In this document: one piece after another, positions 15,978-23,477 of the stretch
How the letters are laid out: each line of letters starts with the position of its first letter
Position numbering within the stretch: the stretch's first letter is position 1
Assembly: GCA_050331475.1 (NCBI GenBank)
Contig: JBHJGU010000051.1
Location: 1-23,623, forward strand
DNA length: 23,623 bases
Reading direction: 5' to 3'
From: JBHJGU01 sp050331475
Lineage (GTDB): Bacteria; Pseudomonadota; Alphaproteobacteria; Caulobacterales; Maricaulaceae
Program-made: the position numbers and the translations under genes
The notes under the pieces: generated by a model
Seen by the model: only the letters and a program-made list of their open reading frames with translations
Databases searched by the model: none
Told to the model about the DNA's origin: nothing

Positions 15978-16604
15978 ATGAGCCTCACTCTCATCGGCGC
16001 CTTTGCGCTCGCCTCGGCTGGGCTGATGCTCATACTCGGGCCAAACGTCGCTTATTTGACCAGTGTCAGCGCGGGCCGGGGGCTGCGCCGCGGATTTGCG
16101 GCGTTGGCCGGGTCTTTAGCTTCTCAAGCCTTGCAGTTAAGTCTGGTGGTCTGGGGTTTGGCCGCGATGCTCTCGGCCTACGGCGCGGCGTTCGAAACGA
16201 TCCGCTGGCTGGGGGTGGTGGAGTTGGTTTGGCTCGGGGTGAAAGCGCTCCGGACGGGCGTTCCGAAAGACGCAGGCGATGGGGGGCAAACCTTGGCGCG
16301 CAATCGCGCGGTCGGCTGGCAGGGGTTTTGGATCGGGTTGGCCAATCCGAAGACCTTGGCGTTTCACGCCGCGTTTTTTCCCCAATTCATCGATCCGGCG
16401 CAGGGGGTCGCTGTGCAATTTTGGGCGCTGGCCGGGATTTACCTCGCCCTCGCCGCGGTGATCGACGCGGGGTGGGTGCTGGTTGGCCGGGGCTTGGGGC
16501 GCGCGGCGGCGCGCTTGGGCGCCGTGTGGCGCAACCGGGCTGAGGGCGCGCTGTTGTTGACCGCAGCGGCCGGGCTGGCGCTGGTGCGCCGGTCTGAGAC
16601 GTGA
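15978..16604 (+). CDS. LysE/RhtB-family amino-acid exporter
   Basis: A 208-residue inner-membrane protein with about six hydrophobic segments. It has the family N-terminal block ending in ILGPNVAYLTSVSAGRGLRRG, matching the GP-N/G-P motif and following basic loop of LysE/RhtB transporters. The second half contains FWIGLANPKTLAFHAAFFPQF, the typical N-P-K loop. Members export lysine, threonine, homoserine lactone or other amino acids; the substrate here is unknown. ATG 15978 is preceded by GGAGGGCG. It follows gyrA by 38 bases and ends 11 bases before the coaD start, so it probably belongs to the same transcription unit as coaD. Confidence 0.92.
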   Translation: MSLTLIGAFALASAGLMLILGPNVAYLTSVSAGRGLRRGFAALAGSLASQALQLSLVVWGLAAMLSAYGAAFETIRWLGVVELVWLGVKALRTGVPKDAGDGGQTLARNRAVGWQGFWIGLANPKTLAFHAAFFPQFIDPAQGVAVQFWALAGIYLALAAVIDAGWVLVGRGLGRAAARLGAVWRNRAEGALLLTAAAGLALVRRSET

Positions 16605-16615
16605 GGGGCGGCTCC

Positions 16616-17113
16616 ATGACCCGAACCGCGCTTTATCCCGGAACCTTTGACCCCATCACCAATGGCCATCTCGACATCATGGAGCGGGCGGCTAAGATCG
16701 CGGACCATCTTATTATCGGCGTCGCCATCAATCGGGACAAGAACCCTTTGTTTTCCGTGGAGGAACGGGTGGCGATGGTGGAGGCGGAGACGGCCGTGTT
16801 CTCCGCGCTGGCGCAGATCGAGGTCACAGCCTTCGACGCCCTGTTAATGCATTTCGCCGAGGCGCGAGGCGCGCGGATGATCGTGCGGGGCCTTCGTGCG
16901 GTGTCCGATTTCGAATACGAATTCCAGATGGTCGCGATGAATCAACGCTTGAACCCGGATATTGAAACCGTGTTCTTGATGGCGGACCCGCGTCATCAAG
17001 CGATTTCGTCGCGGCTTGTGAAAGAGATCGCGCGATTGGGTGGGGATATCAGCGCGTTTGCGCCCGAGGGCGTGCGCAAGCGTTTGATCGAAAAGCTAGG
17101 AGATCGAGCATGA
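16616..17113 (+). CDS. coaD: Phosphopantetheine adenylyltransferase CoaD
   Basis: Joins ATP and 4'-phosphopantetheine to dephospho-CoA, the penultimate step of coenzyme A synthesis. The 165 residues match the family. Visible motifs are YPGTFDPITNGHLDIM, with the nucleotidyltransferase T/H-x-G-H-like site NGH, GLRAVSDFEYEFQMVAMN for pantetheine binding, and ISSRLVKEIARLGGDIS at the C-terminal side. ATG 16616 is preferred over GTG 16601 because it gives the normal N terminus and has GAGGGGCG upstream. The stop overlaps the start of the next gene as ATGA (17110-17113), indicating coupled translation with the exported cyclophilin. Confidence 0.97.
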   Translation: MTRTALYPGTFDPITNGHLDIMERAAKIADHLIIGVAINRDKNPLFSVEERVAMVEAETAVFSALAQIEVTAFDALLMHFAEARGARMIVRGLRAVSDFEYEFQMVAMNQRLNPDIETVFLMADPRHQAISSRLVKEIARLGGDISAFAPEGVRKRLIEKLGDRA

Positions 17114-18159
17114 TCCGTTGGGCGGGCGCGTTGAGCGCGATGATTGGTCTGGCGTCCCTCTCGGGCGCGCAAATCCCCGAACCGGCCGACGCGCCTGAAC
17201 TTTGGCGTCAGGTCGACCCGGAAAACGCCATGGTCTTTGACACCACCAAGGGCCGGATCGTGATTGAATTCTCCGAGACCGCGCCCGGTCATGTCGAACG
17301 AATCAAGACCCTAGTCCGCGAGCGCTTCTATGACGGCACGCCGTTCCACCGGGTGATCCCCGGCTTTATGGCGCAGGGCGGCGACCCCACAGGCACGGGC
17401 GGGGGCGGATCGGACTACCCGAACCTGGAGCAGGAATTTGTGTTTTTTGCCCCGCCTGAGGAGGCGGTCATCGTTGCGGAACGCCGCTTGCCCCGCGGCG
17501 GTCGCGCCGAACAGGGCTATTATAAGGATCTGCCGGTTGTTCGGCGACCCCGGCGCATCGATGAGTTCCGCCAACAATACCCCGAGCAGGCGGATTTGAG
17601 CGACGAGGAATTCGCCGCTTTCTTAGGTCCGCGCGCGCTGACCTTGGTGCGCGAGGACGCGCGCGCCCAGTATCTGGGCCTGGATCAAGACGGGGCGTTG
17701 CATTTCGTGTTGCATTGTAAGGGCGTTACATCCATGGCCAGGACGAACGATCCGAATTCGGCCAATTCGCAATTCTTCCTGATGCGCGATCAAGCCCCCC
17801 ATTTGGACGCGCAATACACGGTCTGGGGCGCGATCCGCGCGGGCCAAGAGGTGGTCAACGCCTTGCAGATTACCCAGAATATCGATGGCTCTCCGGTCAA
17901 TGTGGACGCCAAAGGCGGCGTGGATAAGATCTACTCAGGGCGGATACTCGCCGATCTGCCCGAGGACGAGCGCGACGTCGTTTACGTTCTACGCACCGAT
18001 AGCGCGGTGTTCCTCGACCAGGTGAAGGCCGCTCAGGCGGAGACCCCGGACGGCCAAGCCTTCGACATTTGCAGCATACCGATCCCAACCCGGCATATCG
18101 CGCCGGAAAACGAATCCCGCGACCGCGCGGACAGCCTTGTGGAGCGTTTGAACCAATGA
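17110..18159 (+). CDS. Exported cyclophilin-type peptidyl-prolyl isomerase with large insert
   Basis: Catalyses cis-trans isomerisation of Xaa-Pro bonds, probably in the periplasm: residues 1-20 form a signal peptide ending in GAQIPEP. The cyclophilin fold starts near residue 40. The active-site block is FHRVIPGFMAQGGD (from Phe79, with Arg81 as catalytic Arg), and the second block, SMARTNDPNSANSQFF, ends at Phe222/223. Between them lie about 100 residues (roughly 101-204) that are absent from the compact family members. This insert is charged and helical. A C-terminal tail of about 80 residues follows. The total of 349 residues is about twice a minimal cyclophilin. Start and stop both overlap the neighbours by four bases (coaD and the second cyclophilin). 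Confidence 0.93.
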   Translation: MIRWAGALSAMIGLASLSGAQIPEPADAPELWRQVDPENAMVFDTTKGRIVIEFSETAPGHVERIKTLVRERFYDGTPFHRVIPGFMAQGGDPTGTGGGGSDYPNLEQEFVFFAPPEEAVIVAERRLPRGGRAEQGYYKDLPVVRRPRRIDEFRQQYPEQADLSDEEFAAFLGPRALTLVREDARAQYLGLDQDGALHFVLHCKGVTSMARTNDPNSANSQFFLMRDQAPHLDAQYTVWGAIRAGQEVVNALQITQNIDGSPVNVDAKGGVDKIYSGRILADLPEDERDVVYVLRTDSAVFLDQVKAAQAETPDGQAFDICSIPIPTRHIAPENESRDRADSLVERLNQ

Positions 18160-18623
18160 CCGAGACCGCTGAAGCCCCGCAAACCCTGATCATGACGCTG
18201 GACGGCGGGGAGGTGCACATCAAACTGCGTGCGGACCTGGCGCCACAACACGCCGCGCGCATCACGGAACTCGCCGAACAAGGCTACTATGACGGCCTGA
18301 CGTTTCACCGGGTGATTGACGGTTTTGTCGCCCAGGGCGGCTGTCCGAAGGGCAATGGCACCGGCGGGTCGGGCCAGAAAATCCCCGCCGAGTTTAGCGA
18401 AGAGCCCCATGTGCGCGGCGTCTGCTCCATGGCGCGGACCAATGATCCGAACAGCGCGGACAGCCAGTTCTTCATCTGCTTGGACGCGGTTCCATATCTG
18501 GACAACAAATATACGGTCTGGGGCGAGGTGACCTCGGGCATGGAGCATGTGGACGCCTTGCCCAAAGGCGAGCCGCCCGCCGAACCCGGTAAAATCGTGT
18601 CGTTTCGATCCGCGGCCGCCTAA
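18156..18623 (+). CDS. ppiB: Cytosolic cyclophilin-type peptidyl-prolyl isomerase
   Basis: A compact 155-residue cyclophilin without signal peptide, so cytoplasmic. The whole core is present: TLDGGEVHIKL, the active-site stretch GLTFHRVIDGFVAQGG, SMARTNDPNSADSQFF and YTVWGEVTSGMEHVD. It is closely related to the preceding exported cyclophilin; the two share the SMARTNDPNSA block almost exactly, so a tandem duplication followed by change of location is likely. ATG 18156 overlaps the preceding TGA (ATGA) and gives the normal N terminus. queA follows after 17 bases. Assignment as ppiB is by architecture; the symbol is less sure than the function. Confidence 0.94.
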   Translation: MTETAEAPQTLIMTLDGGEVHIKLRADLAPQHAARITELAEQGYYDGLTFHRVIDGFVAQGGCPKGNGTGGSGQKIPAEFSEEPHVRGVCSMARTNDPNSADSQFFICLDAVPYLDNKYTVWGEVTSGMEHVDALPKGEPPAEPGKIVSFRSAAA

Positions 18624-18640
18624 CCCACGGATTTGGACGC

Positions 18641-19714
18641 TTGCGCGTCGACGCCTTAGATTTTGAGCTGCCCGCCGACCGGATCGCGCTTAAGCCCGTT
18701 CGGCCGCGCGACGCGGCGCGCCTTTTACACGTTCAGGCGGACGGACGCTGGGCCGACCGCGGGGTGCGAGACCTAGCGGCCGTCTTAAAGCCTGGCGATG
18801 TGATGGTGTTTAACGACACTAAAGTCATCATGGCCGCGCTCAGCGGGGTGCGGCCGGCGCGAGCGGCGGGCGGCGGCGGACCCGCGCACATTGAGGTTAA
18901 TCTGCATAAGCGCATGGGCGAGAGCCGCTGGCGCGCTTTCGCGCGTCCGGCGAAGCGGCTGCGGGTCGGCGACGGGATCAACTTCCATCCCACGCTGTCC
19001 GCCGAAGTTACCGCGGGATTTGAGGGCGGGGAGGTCGAACTCGCGTTCTCTAAAGCAGGCGTCGAACTCGACGCTGCGCTTGAGGCCGCGGGCGCGCCGC
19101 CTTTGCCCCCTTATATTGTCGGTAAGCGGGCGGTGGATGCGGACGACGCCGACGACTACCAAACGATCTACGCGCGCGAGGCGGGCTCAGTGGCGGCCCC
19201 GACGGCGGGGTTACACTTCACCCCCACCGTTTTCGACGCTCTTGACGCGGCGGGGATCGAGCGGGTCATGGTCACCTTGCATGTGGGCGCGGGTACGTTT
19301 CTGCCGGTGAAGTCCGAAGATACCGCTGGGCATGTCATGCATGCGGAGCGCTGGCGGGTGGAAACGGAGGTCGCCGACCGGATCAACCGGGCGAAAGCCG
19401 AGGGTCGGCGGATCATCGCCGTCGGCACCACGGCTTTGCGCACGCTCGAAAGCGCGGGCGCCTCTGGCCAGGTGGAGCCCGGGGAGGCGGACACCGATTT
19501 GTTCATCACGCCGGGGTTCGCGTTCCAGATCGCGGACATGTTGATGACGAACTTTCACTTGCCCCGGTCGACCTTATTCATGCTGGTCAGCGCGTTTTCC
19601 GGGCTGGACGTTATGCAGGCCGCCTACGCGCACGCCATCGCTGCGCGCTATCGCTTCTACTCCTATGGGGATGCGTGTTTGTTGGAGCGGCCGTTGACCC
19701 CGGGCGCGCCTTAA
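18641..19714 (+). CDS. queA: QueA, S-adenosylmethionine:tRNA ribosyltransferase-isomerase
   Basis: Transfers and rearranges the ribosyl part of SAM onto preQ1 in position 34 of tRNA, giving epoxyqueuosine. Length 357, typical. Motifs run in order: DFELPADRIALKPVRPRD near the start, VMVFNDTKVI, the PTAGLHFTP block, HVGAGTFLPV, GTTALRTLES, and the C-terminal run PGFAFQIADMLMTNFHLP with STLFMLVSAFSG. The start is TTG 18641, chosen because MRVDALDFELP fits the family start; its ribosome binding site is weak. The usual partner tgt is not directly next but one gene further on, with a radical SAM gene in between (start 15 bases after the queA stop). Confidence 0.97.
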   Translation: MRVDALDFELPADRIALKPVRPRDAARLLHVQADGRWADRGVRDLAAVLKPGDVMVFNDTKVIMAALSGVRPARAAGGGGPAHIEVNLHKRMGESRWRAFARPAKRLRVGDGINFHPTLSAEVTAGFEGGEVELAFSKAGVELDAALEAAGAPPLPPYIVGKRAVDADDADDYQTIYAREAGSVAAPTAGLHFTPTVFDALDAAGIERVMVTLHVGAGTFLPVKSEDTAGHVMHAERWRVETEVADRINRAKAEGRRIIAVGTTALRTLESAGASGQVEPGEADTDLFITPGFAFQIADMLMTNFHLPRSTLFMLVSAFSGLDVMQAAYAHAIAARYRFYSYGDACLLERPLTPGAP

Positions 19715-19728
19715 GGCCATACCGCTCT

Positions 19729-21009
19729 ATGACCGAATCACGCCCTTCATCCAAACGCGACAGCTATTGCGCGCTGTTCTGGCGCGGGCTCGATGTGGCG
19801 GACAAGGGCGGCTTTCGGGTCTGTTGCTCGTATGACGGCGGGCTTGAGGCGAAAGGGCGTCCGGCGCTGTTTGAGCGCGACAGCGTGACGACCGTGATGA
19901 CGGACCCGCATATGGCGGCGTTGCGCGCGGCCAGCCTCGCGGGTGAACCGATCCCGGGCTGTCGGGCGTGCTACGCCAAAGAAGACGCCGGCGCACGCAG
20001 CGACCGCCAAATCTACAATCAAGCGGCGGATATCGATCTGGGCGAGGACGCGCGCACGGCTTACGCAGAGGGCCGCGCCGACCCGGAGGTGAGTTTCCTG
20101 AGCCTCCATTTAGGCTCTACGTGCAATCTGGCGTGCCGCATGTGCCGGCCCGAGGCCAGCTCGCGCATCGCCGCCGATCCGGTCCATGCGGGCTGGGCCC
20201 AGGCGGTCGGCGCGAGCCAAGGCGGCTTGGTTCGGCGTGGGCGCGCGGGCTGGGCGCGCGATCTCGATCAAATGTTCGCCGACGGCATTGGCGCGTGCGC
20301 AGATACCCTGCGCGTGGTGCAGATTTCAGGCGGCGAACCCTTCGTCATGAGCGAGTTCACGGCCGTTCTGGACCGGCTGATTGATGCGGGCGCCGCGCCG
20401 CATATCGAACTCGCCGCACCCACGAACGCCACCCAAGTCACCGACCGGCATCTCGCCCAGCTCGCCCAGTTTAAATCGGTTCGCCTGAGGCTGAGTTTGG
20501 ACGGGGTGCATGGGCTGAATGATTACGTTCGCTGGCCCGCGGTGTGGGAACGGGTGGAGCCGGTCGTGGACCGGTTGGAGACCTTAGCCAATGTGCGCTT
20601 GGCCGTTGGCTTTACGCTAAACGCCTATAACGTCTTTGGCGCGGCGGATGTTTTCACCTGGAGTGTGGCGCGCGGGTTTCGCTTTGAGTACGGCGTGGTG
20701 ACCAGTCCGCGCTATCTCGACACCGCGGTGCTGCCGGACGCGGTGCGCCGCCAAGCCGCTGAGCATTTGGACGCCCGCGCGCAAAGCCATGCGGATGCCC
20801 GCGACGTCAACCAACTCCAAGGCCTTGGGAGGCTATTGCGTGAGCAGGCATGGGCTGGTCCCGATCGGCTCAAGGAATTCATGACGTTCACCAACGATAT
20901 GGATGCGACGCGTGGGCAAAGCTTCGCCCAAGCTGAGCCGCGCTTGCACGCTTTGATCGCGGAGGCCGCCGGGGGCTGGTCCGACGCGCGTCGTCTGAAC
21001 GCCGCCTAG
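19729..21009 (+). CDS. Radical SAM protein with N-terminal twitch domain, function unknown
   Basis: ATG 19729 is used because upstream in-frame codons lie inside queA; length 426. Residues 1-95 form an N-terminal twitch-type auxiliary Fe-S domain with Cys14, Cys32, Cys33, Cys78 and Cys81 and the typical end CYAKEDAGARSDRQ. The radical SAM core follows, with Cys132-x3-Cys136-x2-Cys139 (TCNLACRMC) and the SAM-binding GGEP (201-204). In most twitch/SPASM enzymes the auxiliary domain is C-terminal; this is the N-terminal arrangement. It is not QueE, which has a different spacing and is shorter. Substrate unknown. Its place between queA and tgt suggests, without proving, a tRNA or queuosine link. 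It ends in TAG, six bases before the tgt GTG and in the same frame. Confidence 0.85.
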   Translation: MTESRPSSKRDSYCALFWRGLDVADKGGFRVCCSYDGGLEAKGRPALFERDSVTTVMTDPHMAALRAASLAGEPIPGCRACYAKEDAGARSDRQIYNQAADIDLGEDARTAYAEGRADPEVSFLSLHLGSTCNLACRMCRPEASSRIAADPVHAGWAQAVGASQGGLVRRGRAGWARDLDQMFADGIGACADTLRVVQISGGEPFVMSEFTAVLDRLIDAGAAPHIELAAPTNATQVTDRHLAQLAQFKSVRLRLSLDGVHGLNDYVRWPAVWERVEPVVDRLETLANVRLAVGFTLNAYNVFGAADVFTWSVARGFRFEYGVVTSPRYLDTAVLPDAVRRQAAEHLDARAQSHADARDVNQLQGLGRLLREQAWAGPDRLKEFMTFTNDMDATRGQSFAQAEPRLHALIAEAAGGWSDARRLNAA

Positions 21010-21015
21010 CGGCCC

Positions 21016-22152
21016 GTGGCGGCCTTTCCGTTCCATCTTGACGCCCAGGACGGCGCTGCGCGCGTCGGTCGGCTGGTCACGCCCCGCGGGGTGATCCGCA
21101 CCCCCGCTTTCATGCCCGTGGGCACGGCTGGGACGGTGAAGGCGCTTTATATGGACCAAGTCGCCGGTGCAGGCGCAGATATTATTCTGGGCAACACCTA
21201 TCATCTGATGCTGCGCCCAGGCGCGGAGCGGGTGAAGCGGTTGGGCGGATTGCACGCCTTCAGCCGCTGGTCGGGGCCGATCTTGACGGATTCCGGCGGG
21301 TTTCAGGTTTGGTCCTTGGCCGGGCTGCGCAAGCTCTCCGAAGACGGGGTGACGTTTCAGAGCCATATTGACGGGTCAAGCCACGCTTTAAGCCCCGAAC
21401 GCTCGATCGAAATCCAAGCCGACTTGTTGGGCGCCGACATATCGATGCAATTGGATGAGTGCACCGCTTTCCCAGCGACGCCAGATGTGGCGGAGGCGTC
21501 GATGCAGCTCTCGCTGCGCTGGGCGGTGCGGTCCAAGGCCGCCTTTGGCGCGCGTGAAGACCGGGCGCTCTTCGGCATTGTTCAGGGCTCCACCTATCCA
21601 GGTTTACGCCAACAGAGCGCCCAAGGCCTCGTCGAGCTTGGCTTTGACGGTTATGCGGTTGGCGGGCTTGCCGTGGGGGAGGGGTTCGCCGCTATGCTCG
21701 ACACCTTGGAGGCGACGGTTCCGCACCTGCCCACCGACCGGCCGCGCTATCTGATGGGGGTCGGTAAGCCCGTCGATTTGGTGGAGGCGGTGGCTCGTGG
21801 GATCGACATGTTCGATTGCGTACTGCCCACGCGCGCGGGGCGACATGGCCAAGTTTGGCTAGACACGGGGCCGATCAATATTAAGAACGCGCGGTTTGCG
21901 GAGGATCCCGAGCCATTGGCGCCGGAGCTCGATTGCCCCGCCAGCCGGGATTACTCCAAGGCCTATCTGCACCATCTGATCAAGTCGGGGGAATACCTCG
22001 GCGCTATGCTATTGAGCTGGCATAATATCGCTTATTATCAAGACCTTATGGCGCGGTTGCGCGGCGCGATAGCGCAGCAGCGCATGGCGGCGTTCCGATC
22101 GGCCTTCCGGGCGGGCTTGGAGGCGAAGGCCGATCCGGCGGCGCGCGGATAA
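21016..22152 (+). CDS. tgt: Queuine/preQ1 tRNA-ribosyltransferase Tgt with altered zinc site
   Basis: Exchanges guanine-34 for preQ1 in tRNAs with GUN anticodons. Length 378. Catalytic Asp92 (TDSGGFQV) and Asp267 (FDCVLPTR) are present, as are substrate-pocket motifs LGNTYHLMLRPG, QLDECTAFPA, GIVQGS and GGLAVGE. The zinc site is odd. The family motif C-x-C-x2-C reads Leu305-x-Cys307-x2-Ser310, so only Cys307 and His336 (SWHNIAYYQ) of the four expected ligands remain. The surrounding residues (PLAPE before, DYSKAYLHHLI after) align without gaps, so this is substitution, not misalignment. The start is GTG 21016; an SD is not clear, and coupling to the preceding radical SAM gene is likely. Confidence 0.95.
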   Translation: MAAFPFHLDAQDGAARVGRLVTPRGVIRTPAFMPVGTAGTVKALYMDQVAGAGADIILGNTYHLMLRPGAERVKRLGGLHAFSRWSGPILTDSGGFQVWSLAGLRKLSEDGVTFQSHIDGSSHALSPERSIEIQADLLGADISMQLDECTAFPATPDVAEASMQLSLRWAVRSKAAFGAREDRALFGIVQGSTYPGLRQQSAQGLVELGFDGYAVGGLAVGEGFAAMLDTLEATVPHLPTDRPRYLMGVGKPVDLVEAVARGIDMFDCVLPTRAGRHGQVWLDTGPINIKNARFAEDPEPLAPELDCPASRDYSKAYLHHLIKSGEYLGAMLLSWHNIAYYQDLMARLRGAIAQQRMAAFRSAFRAGLEAKADPAARG

Positions 22153-22189
22153 ATCCCTGTCATCTGTGTCGAATTCCGGGGGCGAGGTG

Positions 22190-22218
22190 TTGACCCGACC
22201 GGGTCTGAACCCTAGGTT
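22190..22218 (+). promoter_or_regulatory. Promoter of the tRNA-Lys gene
   Basis: TTGACC (22190-22195), a 17-base spacer and TAGGTT (22213-22218) lie 12 bases before the tRNA. This matches sigma70-type promoters in spacing and position. The spacer contains a short inverted repeat GACCC-GACC-GGGTC. Confidence 0.6.
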
Positions 22219-22230
22219 CCCGGCCCTTGC

Positions 22231-22306
<76 letters not shown>

Positions 22307-22420
22307 ATCTTCTCAACGTGTTACGCTACTTCTGCTCGCCGGTTATGACCCCTCCTGGTCTCGGTTAAGCCGCGGGGATGCGCAAGCCTCCCGGCGACGT
22401 CGAAGAGGAGCGCTGTCGCT

Positions 22421-23374
22421 ATGAGGCATCGGTCACGCCTTTTGGGCCTGAGCGCCGTCGCCGTGGTCTTAATCACCGCCCAAGCTTGGGCGAGCCCGTC
22501 AACCGGGCGGCTTGAAACCCATGCGGACTTCACCTCCAACCATATCGCTGCGCGCACCGTTGAGGTGTGGCTGCCGCCGGGGTACGCCGATGACGCCCCG
22601 CCCCATGCGGTGCTTTATATGCAGGACGGCCAAAACCTGTTCAACGCAGAGGCGGCCAATTTCGGCGTCGAATGGAACGTGGATGACACGTTGGGCGGGC
22701 TCATCGCCGCGGGGCGCGCCCGGCCGACAATCGTGGTGGGGATTGCCTCGGCCCCGGCTCGGTTTCAGGAATACGCACCGGCTAAGGGGCTCGCGCGCGC
22801 GCCCGAAGCGGTGCAGTGGGCCATTGCGCAAGAACGAGGCGGGGAAAGCTTGTCTGAAGCTTATCTCCGCTTTCTCGTCGATGAGCTTAAGCCCTTTATC
22901 GAACAGACTTATCGGGTGAGTGCGGCGCCCGAGGACACCTTTATCGCGGGCTCGTCCATGGGCGGGTTGATTTCGCTTTATGCGCTCGTTGAGCGGCCGG
23001 ACGTGTTTGGCGGCGCTGCGGCGCTGTCGACCCATTGGCCGTTCACGATCGATCAGCGCCGTCTGGAGACCCGACCCGATCAACTCAAAGCGCTGGCTCA
23101 AGCCATGGCGGATTACCTCCTTGATCATAAGGACGCTCTCGCCGGCAAACGTCTATACTTTGATTACGGCACCGCGACGCTGGACCAGTATTATCCGCCC
23201 CTACAGGGCGTGATCGACGCGGCGTTGGGCCGGTTCGCATCTGAGGTTGGGTTGGTTTGGACCTCGCGCCGGTTCGAGGGGGCGGCGCATTTCGAAGCCG
23301 GTTGGGCGGCGCGGCTGGATCAGCCCTTGATGTTTTTGCTCGAGCCCATGAGCCGCGCCGCTAACGCCCCATAA
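22421..23374 (+). CDS. Exported alpha/beta hydrolase, esterase-D-like
   Basis: A 317-residue protein with signal peptide (residues 1-25, ending AQAWA). The mature part has the putative-esterase (esterase D / enterochelin-esterase-like) fold: VWLPPGYADD, the oxyanion-side strand YMQDGQNLF, the nucleophile elbow GSSMGG with Ser179, and a late His in GAAHFEAGWAARLDQP. An acidic residue of the triad cannot be placed with certainty. Substrates of the family include carboxylic esters, S-formylglutathione and siderophore lactones. With export to the periplasm, an ester or siderophore/carbohydrate-ester role is more likely than formaldehyde detoxification. The RBS is GAGGAG upstream of ATG 22421. It stands alone downstream of the tRNA and is followed by a hairpin. 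Confidence 0.9.
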   Translation: MRHRSRLLGLSAVAVVLITAQAWASPSTGRLETHADFTSNHIAARTVEVWLPPGYADDAPPHAVLYMQDGQNLFNAEAANFGVEWNVDDTLGGLIAAGRARPTIVVGIASAPARFQEYAPAKGLARAPEAVQWAIAQERGGESLSEAYLRFLVDELKPFIEQTYRVSAAPEDTFIAGSSMGGLISLYALVERPDVFGGAAALSTHWPFTIDQRRLETRPDQLKALAQAMADYLLDHKDALAGKRLYFDYGTATLDQYYPPLQGVIDAALGRFASEVGLVWTSRRFEGAAHFEAGWAARLDQPLMFLLEPMSRAANAP

Positions 23375-23408
23375 AAAACCCGGAGATCACGAAGATCCCC
23401 GGGGTTTA
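23375..23408 (+). terminator. Probable weak terminator after the hydrolase gene
   Basis: AAACCCGGAGATC and GATCCCCGGGGTTT form an imperfect GC-rich stem with loop ACGAA, directly after the stop codon (23372-23374). The 3' arm ends in TTT and runs into TATA rather than a long U-run, so termination strength is uncertain. It is nearly symmetrical and could act in both directions. Confidence 0.5.
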
Positions 23409-23436
23409 TAAGGTAAGGCTCGTCTCGTTCAGCGAT

Positions 23437-23477
23437 TAGAGCCGCTTCAATTCGGTTCGAATCGAGAAGCGGCTCTA
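23437..23477. repeat. Nested hairpin: perfect 12-bp inverted repeat
   Basis: TAGAGCCGCTTC (23437-23448) and GAAGCGGCTCTA (23466-23477) are perfect inverted repeats. Inside the 17-base loop a second stem ATTCG-GTT-CGAAT can form. No T-run follows. It may be a copy of a genome-wide palindromic intergenic repeat, an RNA element or a bidirectional terminator. Beyond it, to 23623, I see no gene or recognisable site. Confidence 0.6.

Noticed and set aside
22192..22205. Inverted repeat GACCC-GACC-GGGTC in the tRNA-Lys promoter spacer as an operator
   Set aside because: Only five base pairs per arm in GC-rich DNA; likely chance.
23450..23463. T-arm-like GGTTCGAATC that could hint at a second tRNA or an integration scar
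   Set aside because: No acceptor or anticodon arms surround it; it is the inner part of the palindrome at 23437-23477 and does not repeat the tRNA-Lys 3' end.
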